Source: Chloroflexota bacterium
GTDB lineage: Bacteria > Chloroflexota > Anaerolineae > Anaerolineales > UBA4823
Assembly (NCBI GenBank): GCA_029782365.1
Contig: JAKOUW010000019.1
Location: forward strand, 1 to 64,000
Length of the DNA stretch: 64,000 bases
Direction: 5' to 3'
Position 1 is the stretch's first letter. Each line of letters opens with the position of its first letter. This document shows positions 36,790 to 44,516 of the stretch, one piece after another. The notes beneath the pieces are model-generated. The model had not been told where the DNA came from and did no database searches. It saw only the letters and a program-made list of their open reading frames with translations. The translations under genes and the position numbers were made by a program.

Positions 36790-37045
36790 CAGCTTCCGTG
36801 GTACCACCTCGTTTTATCCCGCGCTTAGCGAGATACTCTTTCCCAGACAGGCAGGATGGCCGATCTGGTCAGGCTGTAACGGGCCGCCCGTGCCAGTCTA
36901 CTGGCGGGTTGAACCGCGTTCTTTGGCAGGCTGTCCAGGCGACATTCAGGATGGTTTGCTGAGGAGGGCTTTCAGCCAGGGCCGCTCCATCTCTGGCGGT
37001 GCGCCAATCCCTACTCCTCCTGGAGGATGTGAATGATGCGTTTGT
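36750..37045 (-). promoter_or_regulatory. T-box leader (valine) of the valS pair
   Basis: Read on the minus strand, the leader has a stem I closed by GAGGAG/CTCCTC, a specifier region TGAAT-GTC-G with the valine codon GTC at 36941-36943, the conserved T-box GAGGTGGTACCACG (about 36796-36810) and an intrinsic terminator (stem 36789-36781 with 36767-36759, then TTTTCTTTTT). In this class uncharged tRNA-Val pairs with the specifier and the T-box and stabilises the antiterminator, inducing the genes under valine starvation. It fills the only gene-free stretch above 300 bases. Confidence 0.93.
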
Positions 37046-37052
37046 TAGCTTG

Positions 37053-37081
37053 ATTATACTTACAAATTTTGACCTGGTCAA
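37053..37081 (-). promoter_or_regulatory. Promoter of the T-box/valS transcript
   Basis: On the minus strand TTGACC (37081-37076) and TATAAT (37058-37053) are separated by 17 nt. The -35 box lies immediately after the stop codon of the upstream flavoprotein gene. Confidence 0.85.
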
Positions 37082-37082
37082 A

Positions 37083-38336
37083 TCAGGTTTCCAATTCCAC
37101 CGCCATAGCTCTCCCTGCCAGCCAGGCGGTCGTCCAAGCTGCCTGGAAGTTAAATCCGCCAGTCAGCCCATCAATATCCAGGATTTCTCCGGCAAAAAAC
37201 AGACCAGGGATTGTCCGGCTCTGCATGGTTCTAAAATCCACCTCTTTCAGGCTTACGCCCCCGCAGGTCACAAACTCTTCTTTGAAAAGACCTTTGCCCT
37301 GGATTTCAAATGCGCTGCGCGTCACCTGCTCAGCCAGGCGACGCAGTCCTACTTTAGGTATATCCACCCAGGCCTGGCTTTCCATGATACCCGCTGCCGC
37401 CGCCAATGCTTGCCACAAGCGCCTGGGTAACCTGCCGGCCGGTTCGCTGGCAATGGCCGGCTGCCGTGACTGGTTTGCTTTGACGCGGTCGAGTTCATCA
37501 AAATACTGCTCACCGTTGAACTGCGGCAGCCAGTTCACCTGCAGGCGCGCCTGGTAACTGCTTTCTGCCAGCAGCCTCGCACCCCAGGCCGAGAGACGCA
37601 GCACTGCCGGCCCACTCAATCCCCAATGGGTGATCAACAGCGGGCCGCTGGCAGTCAATTTTTTCTCTCTGCCCTGCCAAGGCACCTTCAAAACCAGGTC
37701 GACTTCCGGCGTCGAAATACCCATCAGGCCTTCCAGGCGAGCGTCGCGGATTGCAAAAGTAAACAGCGAGGGCACTGGTGGCACAATCGTATGTCCCAGG
37801 CCCGCAGCCAGGCGGTAAGCCGAAGCTGAACCGCCTCCGCCAGCCAGCAGCACACGCTTTGCCCGGCAAATATCGCCATTGGCCAGACTAAGTGTGAAGA
37901 AACCCGCCTCAGCTTTCAGGGCATTAACTCCGCAGTGAGTTAACCAGGAAATGCCCAGGCGGCGAGCCTCGTTGATAAAACAATCAATCACACTTTGCGA
38001 ATCATCACTCCGCGGGAATACCCGCCCGTCCGCCTGGATGTATGTTGGGACACCATGCGCGGCCAGCCACGTTAGCATGTCTTTGGGTTGAAAGCGCGCG
38101 AAGGCTCCGCGCAGCTCCTGCTCGCCGCGCGGGTAATACAGAACGAGCTCAGCCGGATCGAAACAGGCATAAGTCACATTGCAGCGTCCGCCGCCCGAGA
38201 TGCGCACCTTGGCCAACGGTTGGGTGCCTTTCTCAAGGATCAAAATGCGCAAGCTCGCTCGCTGTTCGGCCGCTGCCAGAGCTGCAAAAAAGCCTGCCGC
38301 CCCTCCACCGATGATGGCGATATCGCAGGTTTCCAT
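37083..38336 (-). CDS. HI0933/BaiN-type flavoprotein
   Basis: 417 residues. The N-terminal IAIIGGGAAGFFAALAAAE dinucleotide-binding motif, KVRISGGGRCNVT and the C-terminal GEILDIDGLTGGFNFQAAWTTAWLAG are diagnostic of the HI0933/YhiN/BaiN FAD-protein family. Some members reduce double bonds of bile-acid intermediates, but most are uncharacterised; a ketone or enoate reductase role is only inferred. Its ATG overlaps the stop of the SAM hydroxide adenosyltransferase gene (TGATG), so the two are translationally coupled. Confidence 0.9.
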   Translation of the reverse strand: METCDIAIIGGGAAGFFAALAAAEQRASLRILILEKGTQPLAKVRISGGGRCNVTYACFDPAELVLYYPRGEQELRGAFARFQPKDMLTWLAAHGVPTYIQADGRVFPRSDDSQSVIDCFINEARRLGISWLTHCGVNALKAEAGFFTLSLANGDICRAKRVLLAGGGGSASAYRLAAGLGHTIVPPVPSLFTFAIRDARLEGLMGISTPEVDLVLKVPWQGREKKLTASGPLLITHWGLSGPAVLRLSAWGARLLAESSYQARLQVNWLPQFNGEQYFDELDRVKANQSRQPAIASEPAGRLPRRLWQALAAAAGIMESQAWVDIPKVGLRRLAEQVTRSAFEIQGKGLFKEEFVTCGGVSLKEVDFRTMQSRTIPGLFFAGEILDIDGLTGGFNFQAAWTTAWLAGRAMAVELET

Positions 38337-39139
38337 CAGCCAGGCGTTGAAGAACGAACCAGCACTTCAACCAGGTCACCGACCTCGGCGTTCAGCCGGC
38401 GGGCTGCGCTGCCGTTGACCTCGGCGATTTCCAGGTAACCAGCGCTGTCGCTCAAGGCAACCAGTTCACCAACCTGCCGATCTCCATAAGTGTGCACCAG
38501 CCCAGTGATCTGCACCCCGCCAATCTGTATCAGCATAGCCGCCGGGTTGACGATGTGGCCCGCGGGCAAGTCTATCGCCAGGTTGCCGAATCGATCGATG
38601 CTGGTGACGTGCGCCTGCCAGCCACTGCTGGTCGGCTGAGGTTCTGGCAATTGCAGTGCTTGAGGGTCATCGATGACTGAACCAAGTTCCTGCAGTGGCA
38701 CCCCCAACGCCAGGTATGCCGCCGCCGGGGCAAAGATATCCCGCCCATGAAACGTACGGCTGACCTGCGGCAGCCAGTAGCGTTCTTGATCCAAATGCAC
38801 AAACCTGGCTTCCTGCTGGCTTTGGCCAACCGCCTGCATCAATGGATAAAGCAGACCATTGTCTGGGGCCACGAAATACTGGCCGCCCAGGCGAGCTGCC
38901 AGTGGACGGCGCTGTGTGCCCACTCCCGGATCGATCACCGCCAGGTGCACGCTGCCCGCCGGGAAATACTGTGCATGCCGCCGCAGCAGGTAAGCCCCTT
39001 GAGACACGTTTTGCGGCGGCACCTGGTGGCTTAAATCCACGATCTGTGCTTGCGGCGCAATTCCCAGGATGATACCCTTCATTACCCCAACAAAGCCATC
39101 CTGCAGGCCAAAATCAGTCGTCATGCTAATGATCGTCAT
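38336..39139 (-). CDS. SAM hydroxide adenosyltransferase (DUF62)
   Basis: 267 residues. MTTDFGLQDGFVGVMKG at the start, VIDPGVGTQRRP and VAPDNGLLYPL are the SAM-binding motifs of the chlorinase/fluorinase/SAM-hydroxide adenosyltransferase superfamily. Most bacterial and archaeal members hydrolyse S-adenosylmethionine to adenosine and methionine; halogenating members are rare. Nothing here points to a halogenase. Translational coupling with the downstream flavoprotein suggests a shared but unknown process. Confidence 0.9.
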   Translation of the reverse strand: MTIISMTTDFGLQDGFVGVMKGIILGIAPQAQIVDLSHQVPPQNVSQGAYLLRRHAQYFPAGSVHLAVIDPGVGTQRRPLAARLGGQYFVAPDNGLLYPLMQAVGQSQQEARFVHLDQERYWLPQVSRTFHGRDIFAPAAAYLALGVPLQELGSVIDDPQALQLPEPQPTSSGWQAHVTSIDRFGNLAIDLPAGHIVNPAAMLIQIGGVQITGLVHTYGDRQVGELVALSDSAGYLEIAEVNGSAARRLNAEVGDLVEVLVRSSTPG

Positions 39140-39226
39140 AACCGCTCCCTGTTTAATCGGATAAAATAAGGCAACCCAAGATCAATCCTGAAATTATACA
39201 CACAAAATGAGGGTGGGAGTCCGCCG

Positions 39227-40645
39227 ATGATATTCTCAAACAATCCTGGCAGCGAAGCGCTGAAAGCCGTGCGCGATATGATCCTCGTCCCTTACTGGTT
39301 GGACGATCCAACTCGCCCTGCGCCTGTTCCCGGCCTGGAAAAAACCACGACTGCTGACCTTGTAGTAATCGGGGGTGGGTTTACCGGGTTATGGACGGCT
39401 CTGCTCACCAAAGAAGCCAATCCCGTGCGTGATGTCGTGCTGCTTGAGGGTGGATTGGTGGGCCAGGGCGCCAGCGGCCGCAACGGCGGCTTTGTCGCCG
39501 CCTCCTTAACCCATGGATTGGAAAACGGCCGCTCACGCTGGCCTGGCGAGATGAACACCCTGGTGCGGTTAGGATACGAGAATTTGGAGGCCATTGCAGA
39601 TGCTGTCCGCAGGTACACCATTGACTGCGATTTCATCCGTTCCGGCGAACTGTTGGTAGCCACCGAGCCTTACCAGGTGGAAGACCTGCGCGGCTTCCCT
39701 GCTGCCGCGGCAATCTACGGCGAGGAATTAACCTGGTTGGAACAAAACGAGCTGCAGGCAATGGTGAACTCCCCCATCTACCTGGGTGGTGTTTACAATT
39801 CGCACGGCGTGGCAATGGTCAACCCGGCGCGCCTGGCTTGGGGACTGCGGCGAGCCTGCCTTGAGCAGGGTGTGCGGCTTTACGAAAACACACCAGTGAC
39901 ACACCTGGAAGAACAGGGCAGCGCAGTTGCGGCTTTCACTCCTCACGGCGTAGTCAAGGCCCGCCAGGCGGCGTTGGCCTCCAACGCTTACCCGGCTTTG
40001 TTGAAACGTCTTGGCTATTACATCGTTCCAGTTTACGATTACGCATTGATGACCGAACCCCTCTCTGTCGCTCAGCGAGCCAAAATTGGCTGGTCTGGGC
40101 GCCAGGGCATCAGCGACTGCGCTAATCAGTTCCACTATTACCGCATGACGCAGGATGGGCGCATTCTATGGGGTGGCTACGATGCGGTTTACTACCGAGG
40201 CAACGGCTTTGGTCCGGAATATGAACAGAACATGGCCACCTTCCAAAAGCTTGCCGGTCATTTCTTCCAGACCTTCCCTCAGTTATCCGGCCTGCGTTTC
40301 AGCCATGGCTGGGGTGGCGCGATAGATACTTGTTCACGCTTTTGTGTCTTTTGGGATACCCTTCATCATGGGCGCACGGCGTACGCAGCCGGCTTCACCG
40401 GTCTGGGCGTCGGCGCATCGCGCTTCGGTGCCCAGGTGATGCTCGATTTACTGGCGAAGCTGGATACACCGCGCACTCGTCTGAAAATGGTGCGCAGTAA
40501 GCCCATTCCCTTCCCACCCGAGCCTCTGCGCGCACCGATTATCCGCCTCACCCAGGCTTCTTTGAACCAGGCCGATGCTAACCAGGGCCGCCGCAACTTG
40601 TGGCTGAGGGTATTGGATGCCTTGGGTTTGGGTTTCGACTCTTAA
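39227..40645 (+). CDS. DAO-family FAD-dependent oxidoreductase
   Basis: 472 residues. An N-terminal extension of about 40 residues precedes DLVVIGGGFTGLWTALLTKE (FAD-binding), then GQGASGRNGGFV, a signature of the glycine/D-amino-acid oxidase superfamily. SHGWGGAIDTCSRF and GFTGLGVGASRFGAQVMLDLL near the C-terminus resemble gamma-glutamylputrescine-oxidase-like members. It probably oxidises an amine or amino acid in the cytoplasm. GGGAG lies about 8 nt before the ATG. In an anaerobe the electron acceptor is likely not oxygen, which is an inference. Confidence 0.87.
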   Translation: MIFSNNPGSEALKAVRDMILVPYWLDDPTRPAPVPGLEKTTTADLVVIGGGFTGLWTALLTKEANPVRDVVLLEGGLVGQGASGRNGGFVAASLTHGLENGRSRWPGEMNTLVRLGYENLEAIADAVRRYTIDCDFIRSGELLVATEPYQVEDLRGFPAAAAIYGEELTWLEQNELQAMVNSPIYLGGVYNSHGVAMVNPARLAWGLRRACLEQGVRLYENTPVTHLEEQGSAVAAFTPHGVVKARQAALASNAYPALLKRLGYYIVPVYDYALMTEPLSVAQRAKIGWSGRQGISDCANQFHYYRMTQDGRILWGGYDAVYYRGNGFGPEYEQNMATFQKLAGHFFQTFPQLSGLRFSHGWGGAIDTCSRFCVFWDTLHHGRTAYAAGFTGLGVGASRFGAQVMLDLLAKLDTPRTRLKMVRSKPIPFPPEPLRAPIIRLTQASLNQADANQGRRNLWLRVLDALGLGFDS

Positions 40646-40668
40646 CATTAGAAAACCGTTAATATTTC

Positions 40669-40698
40669 TTGACTTTTATGGTTCGTTTGTGCTATTCT
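40669..40698 (+). promoter_or_regulatory. Promoter of the MBL-fold hydrolase
   Basis: TTGACT (40669-40674) and TATTCT (40693-40698) with an 18-nt spacer, ending 43 nt before ATG 40742. Confidence 0.65.
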
Positions 40699-40741
40699 TT
40701 GGCGGAAATCCACCCCCTTTGAGAAAGTTGTAACAAGCTAA

Positions 40742-41635
40742 ATGGTTCAAAGAGAACGAGTTGCGGATAATGTCTTTTGGTTTCAAAGCGATATCTATGC
40801 TCAGGTCACCTCTGGCGCAGTAATCGGTCCAAACTGGGCGGTAATGATCGATACCCTGGCTTTGCCGGAGGAGACCATCGAAGTTCGGAATTTTATCGAA
40901 CAAGAGCTGGGTGTGCCGGTGCGCTATGTGATTAATACCCACCACCACGCCGACCATTGTTGGGGAAACTGCTTTTTCCCCGGCTCAACCGTCATTTCGC
41001 ACACTTTATGCCGTGAGAAGCTGGTCAAGGACGGTGCAGCTTCCCTTCGCCAGGCAACTTTGCAGACCCCGACCTTCCGGCAGATAAAAATTATCCTGCC
41101 GCACCTGACGTTCGATGAAAACAATCTCAGCCTGCGCGTCGGCAAGAAAACTCTCACCCTGATGCCTCTGCCAGGACCCTGCCCGGACAATATCGGCGTG
41201 CTGGTCGAGGAAGATCGCATCTTATTCGCTGGAGATGCCTTCATGCCCCTGCCTTACCTGGTTGGCGGTGATGTGGATGATACATCCAGCTCTCTCAAGA
41301 AAATTGCCAAGATGGGGCTAGAAAATGTCATCCAGGGTCACGGCGATATCGTCTTGCGCGGCGAGATCGACAACGCCATCAAAGAAAACCAGGCCTACCT
41401 GGCGGCTATTCGCAAAGCAGTGCGCCAGGCATCCAAGCGTAAATATCCGTTGGATTACCTGGCAGATATTGATATCGAGTCGTGCGGCAAGAGCCGGGTG
41501 ATCATCGGCGGCCTGGGACCTGACCTGCACCGCCGCAACCTGCGAGCGCTATACGCCCAAACCTACGGCCAGCCACGCCTGCGCACAGCTGAGGATGACG
41601 AAGACGATTTCGATGAGTACGATGACGAAGAATAA
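40742..41635 (+). CDS. Metallo-beta-lactamase-fold hydrolase
   Basis: 297 residues. The zinc-binding HHHADH motif lies near residue 67 (TQ-like strand VINTHHHADHCWG), with later metal ligands in PGPCPDN, FAGDAF and QGHGDI. The C-terminus ends in a strongly acidic tail (about 17 residues of D/E), which is unusual. No signal peptide is seen. The family hydrolyses thioesters, lactones and other bonds; the function is open. It has its own promoter and is convergent with the PlsY genes. Confidence 0.85.
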   Translation: MVQRERVADNVFWFQSDIYAQVTSGAVIGPNWAVMIDTLALPEETIEVRNFIEQELGVPVRYVINTHHHADHCWGNCFFPGSTVISHTLCREKLVKDGAASLRQATLQTPTFRQIKIILPHLTFDENNLSLRVGKKTLTLMPLPGPCPDNIGVLVEEDRILFAGDAFMPLPYLVGGDVDDTSSSLKKIAKMGLENVIQGHGDIVLRGEIDNAIKENQAYLAAIRKAVRQASKRKYPLDYLADIDIESCGKSRVIIGGLGPDLHRRNLRALYAQTYGQPRLRTAEDDEDDFDEYDDEE

Positions 41636-41638
41636 AAA

Positions 41639-41656
41639 AACAGGCGTAGGCCCGTT
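41639..41656. terminator. Small bidirectional terminator
   Basis: A short imperfect stem (41639-41645 with 41650-41656) is flanked by AAAAAAA on the left and T-rich sequence on the right, between the convergent MBL and PlsY genes. Confidence 0.5.
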
Positions 41657-41658
41657 AT

Positions 41659-42306
41659 TCATTCTGTTTTCTTGCGGGCGAAAATCCCCACGCGCCGCTC
41701 TGTGCCATTCAACAGCCGCTCAATATTCGGCCTTAATGCCCAGGCCACGAATACCGTAGTCATCAAGCCATAAATCACATATTGCCACGGAGCACCTGCG
41801 GCCAGGAATCGGATCAAGAAAATGACCGGCAATCCCACCGCTGCCACCAGTGAGGCTACAGAGCCATATCCCACCACCAAAACAAAGAACGCCACGGTTG
41901 GCGCCATAATCGGCAGCACCGGCCACCAAAAAGCAGTCGCCGCGCCGATGTTCGGGCCAGTGCCAGCCCCTGCGGAGAATTTCTTGGTCATCAAGAAAAG
42001 CCACAGTGACCAATTGTGCCCGAAAACGGAAGCCATACCAGCCAACACCTCCACCCAATGGTTGCTGCCAGTCAATAAGCGGCTGACCGATACAGCCAGG
42101 TAACCCTTGGCCAGATCTAATACAGCGGTCGACAACCCCACGCCAATCCCGCCTGCGCGCAGCGCGTTTGTTCCCCCCGTGCGGCCGCTGCCGATCTTGG
42201 TTATATCTTGTTTCTTGAACAAGCGGACGACAAAATAGCCCATCGGCAGCGCCCCCAAGGCATAACCAATGATAACAGCTAATAAACCACGGAAGGCTTC
42301 TACCAT
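41659..42306 (-). CDS. PlsY-like acyltransferase paralogue A
   Basis: 215 residues with about five or six hydrophobic segments. GSGRTGGTNALR matches PlsY motif 1 and RPNIERLLNGTE matches motif 3. Motif 2, normally GGKGVAT, reads AGAGTGPNIGA and lacks the usual Lys. PlsY transfers an acyl group from acyl-phosphate to glycerol 3-phosphate at the inner membrane face; motif 2 contributes to glycerol 3-phosphate binding, so substrate use may differ. AGGAG precedes ATG 42306; the longer frame overlaps the next gene and is not credible. It follows paralogue B by 35 nt. Confidence 0.82.
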   Translation of the reverse strand: MVEAFRGLLAVIIGYALGALPMGYFVVRLFKKQDITKIGSGRTGGTNALRAGGIGVGLSTAVLDLAKGYLAVSVSRLLTGSNHWVEVLAGMASVFGHNWSLWLFLMTKKFSAGAGTGPNIGAATAFWWPVLPIMAPTVAFFVLVVGYGSVASLVAAVGLPVIFLIRFLAAGAPWQYVIYGLMTTVFVAWALRPNIERLLNGTERRVGIFARKKTE

Positions 42307-42341
42307 AAAAGCTCCTTTGACATTCCTTTGTCCGGATTCAT

Positions 42342-42998
42342 TCAACCCGTTTTGCGGCGTGCTCGAAAGCCGACGATGCGTTCTTTGCCTTGCAGTAAAC
42401 GCTGAAAATTGGGGCGGAGCGTCCAGCCCAATAAAAGAATAGATCCTAAGCCGTAAAAGATGTATTCCCACGGAGAAACACCTGCCCAAGCGCGCATGCT
42501 GAAAATCAGCAACGACATGACTGCTACGCTGATCGTCCCAACCGAGGCATAACCGATAAAATACAAAATAAATCCGCCGATAGGGATGATAATAAAAGCC
42601 GACAGTGGCCACATTGCAAAAGTCGCGCCAATGCAGGGAGCACCACCCGCCCCGCCACGCAGCCGCCACTTTCCTTGTGGATCTTTTTCAAGCAAAAATA
42701 TCGAGTGGATATGACCGGCGATGGCAGCCAGCGCTACGCCCACTTCCACCCAATGACTGCCAGGAAAAACAGAACGCACAACCCAGATCGGGACGGCGGC
42801 TTTCATTGTATCCACAACCCAAGTGATCAAGCCCGCCCACAGCCCTGCTGCCCGCACGGTATTCGTCGCTCCTGTACGACCTGATTCAATCTCTCGGATA
42901 TCTTTACCGGTGAATAACCGCACGATGAGCAGTCCTGTGGGCGTTGATCCCATCAGGTAAGCCAATAGAACAAATATAATCTCATATACGATGGTCAT
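42342..42998 (-). CDS. PlsY-like acyltransferase paralogue B
   Basis: 218 residues with about six hydrophobic segments. ESGRTGATNTVRA (motif 1) and RPNFQRLLQGKE (motif 3) match PlsY; motif 2 is RGGAGGAPCIGA, again without the Lys of GGKGVAT. ATG 42998 is preceded by AGGAG about 13 nt upstream, and an earlier in-frame ATG at 43064 gives a non-homologous extension. It is co-directional with the JAMM gene and paralogue A, suggesting one transcript. An acyl-phosphate:acceptor acyltransferase role is likely; the acceptor is uncertain. Confidence 0.82.
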   Translation of the reverse strand: MTIVYEIIFVLLAYLMGSTPTGLLIVRLFTGKDIREIESGRTGATNTVRAAGLWAGLITWVVDTMKAAVPIWVVRSVFPGSHWVEVGVALAAIAGHIHSIFLLEKDPQGKWRLRGGAGGAPCIGATFAMWPLSAFIIIPIGGFILYFIGYASVGTISVAVMSLLIFSMRAWAGVSPWEYIFYGLGSILLLGWTLRPNFQRLLQGKERIVGFRARRKTG

Positions 42999-43099
42999 CG
43001 TTTGCCGATTCTCCTGTTTGCCAGGGAATGCACCAGTTCCCGGGCAAATTCCTCCGATTGGCATTGTCGATTATGAGTAACCCACAAAAATAAGGTTGG

Positions 43100-43504
43100 T
43101 TACTCCAAGATTTCAAATACATTTTCCTGCACCTGACCCTGATCAATTGTGAAAGCGCGGCAATGCCAATCTCCACCCATTGGCGACCAAATAATCACGA
43201 GCACACCCGGGTAGTAAAACTCAGCGACATCCGTCTGGCTGGGCCAGGGAGGTCCGGTGGGATGGGAATGAAAGATCGCTATTAATTCCCAGCCGCGGTC
43301 TTCCAGCTCAACCAATGCTTTGACTTGTTCCCGCGCATCCATCTGGAAACGCACCGGGCTTTGCAGTTCATTGTGCACAGTATACACAAATGTTGATCGA
43401 CCCTCCACGCCTGCCAGCAAGCCGCAAGCTTCATTGGGCAGTTCATTCTGAATATGTCGTAGCATGGCTTCGTAGTGATCACGTAAGATCAAGATTTTCA
43501 CCAT
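43100..43504 (-). CDS. JAMM/MPN-type metallopeptidase (M67)
   Basis: 134 residues. The catalytic Glu lies in the N-terminal PNEACGLLAG, and the zinc motif is HSHPTGPPWPSQTD, the complete JAMM signature (E...HxH...SxxD). Bacterial M67 enzymes cleave isopeptide or C-terminal extensions of ubiquitin-fold sulphur-carrier proteins or act in cysteine biosynthesis, usually next to thiS/moaD-like or E1-like genes. None is adjacent here, so the substrate is unknown. It lies 6 nt after the membrane-protein gene. Confidence 0.88.
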   Translation of the reverse strand: MVKILILRDHYEAMLRHIQNELPNEACGLLAGVEGRSTFVYTVHNELQSPVRFQMDAREQVKALVELEDRGWELIAIFHSHPTGPPWPSQTDVAEFYYPGVLVIIWSPMGGDWHCRAFTIDQGQVQENVFEILE

Positions 43505-43510
43505 CGATTC

Positions 43511-44335
43511 TCACCGCACCAGGAATGCAGACATTGCGCTGAAACTCAGCGCGGCCAGCGGCTCTAAAATCGATTGGGAGAGAGGTTTACCTTCAATCAG
43601 ACTGACAAACAGGCTGTTTACAGCGTATGTTGGCCCTAACAGAAGCAGACCATAAGAGATGGGAGGTAAAGGCCAATAATGCAGCGCGGTGGCGATTTGG
43701 CTGACGATGAAAGCCACCAACAGGCTCTCATACACTAACCACTCACCGTTTAATCGTAGATGGAAATTTCGCAGTCCAACCAGGAAAGTCGCCGTGAAGA
43801 CAGATGGCAGCAGTAAATATAACCGGGTATCGCCCGTGCGCATCAAGGTCACAAAAGCGATATAAATCATGTACGCAACCGCCATAAGGACTGCCTTAGA
43901 CAATGCGTTATACCGATCGGCTTCGTTGATCGAAATATATTCAGCCACCATAATGATTACCATCAAAGTCACACCTACAAATAAACCGATCCACCAGACG
44001 TACGTAAAAGGTAGACGGATCAATGCTACGCCGATCATCAAGGAGGAAAGCGACGGCAGTAGTATGTGAGCAAACACTACCCGGTTTTTCAAATCGGGGT
44101 GATCGTGGAACAGCCAATTCGCTCCCGTGGCGGTCAATCCAGCCAGCAATCCTCCGATCACCGATTGGATGTCTATCTGGAAATCAAAATAACTTCCCAA
44201 CAGTACAAATTGCGTTTTCCAGACAGGCAGTGAAGTGAGCCGGCCGGTCACATACGCCAACAGGATCACAGCGGTCAGTACGCTCAAACGATCCAGGTCA
44301 GGCAGCTTACGCACTGCGCTGGAAGAATTTTTCAT
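43511..44335 (-). CDS. Polytopic membrane protein, unknown
   Basis: 274 residues with about eight hydrophobic segments and short loops. I do not recognise a family. An amphipathic N-terminus (RKLPDLDRLSVL) precedes the first helix, and the FHDHPDLKN loop after about residue 75 is the only polar, possibly ligand-binding segment. GTG 44341 and ATG 44335 are both possible starts. It is the first gene of a leftward group with the JAMM peptidase and the PlsY paralogues, so a lipid- or envelope-related role is plausible but unproven. Confidence 0.7.
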   Translation of the reverse strand: MKNSSSAVRKLPDLDRLSVLTAVILLAYVTGRLTSLPVWKTQFVLLGSYFDFQIDIQSVIGGLLAGLTATGANWLFHDHPDLKNRVVFAHILLPSLSSLMIGVALIRLPFTYVWWIGLFVGVTLMVIIMVAEYISINEADRYNALSKAVLMAVAYMIYIAFVTLMRTGDTRLYLLLPSVFTATFLVGLRNFHLRLNGEWLVYESLLVAFIVSQIATALHYWPLPPISYGLLLLGPTYAVNSLFVSLIEGKPLSQSILEPLAALSFSAMSAFLVR

Positions 44336-44446
44336 CACCACGTTTGCATTTTACCTCGAAAAAGTTCAAAAAACGAGCGAGGGTTCGATTGCGTCGTGGC
44401 CAACCTGGTTGTAGTAATTTATCGTAAATCACCCAACCACGAGCGC

Positions 44447-44475
44447 TTGACGTTTTTTCATGCTTAGCTTAGGAT
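44447..44475 (+). promoter_or_regulatory. Promoter of the GT4-yraN-miaA operon
   Basis: TTGACG (44447-44452) and TAGGAT (44470-44475) with 17-nt spacing, 41 nt before ATG 44517. Confidence 0.6.
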
Positions 44476-44516
44476 AAGACAATATCGATGATCGTTAACG
44501 ATTGGACGGATGACTC

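Noticed and set aside
42307..42669. Long N-terminal extension of PlsY paralogue A
   Set aside because: It overlaps paralogue B out of frame; ATG 42306 has an AGGAG and fits the family length.
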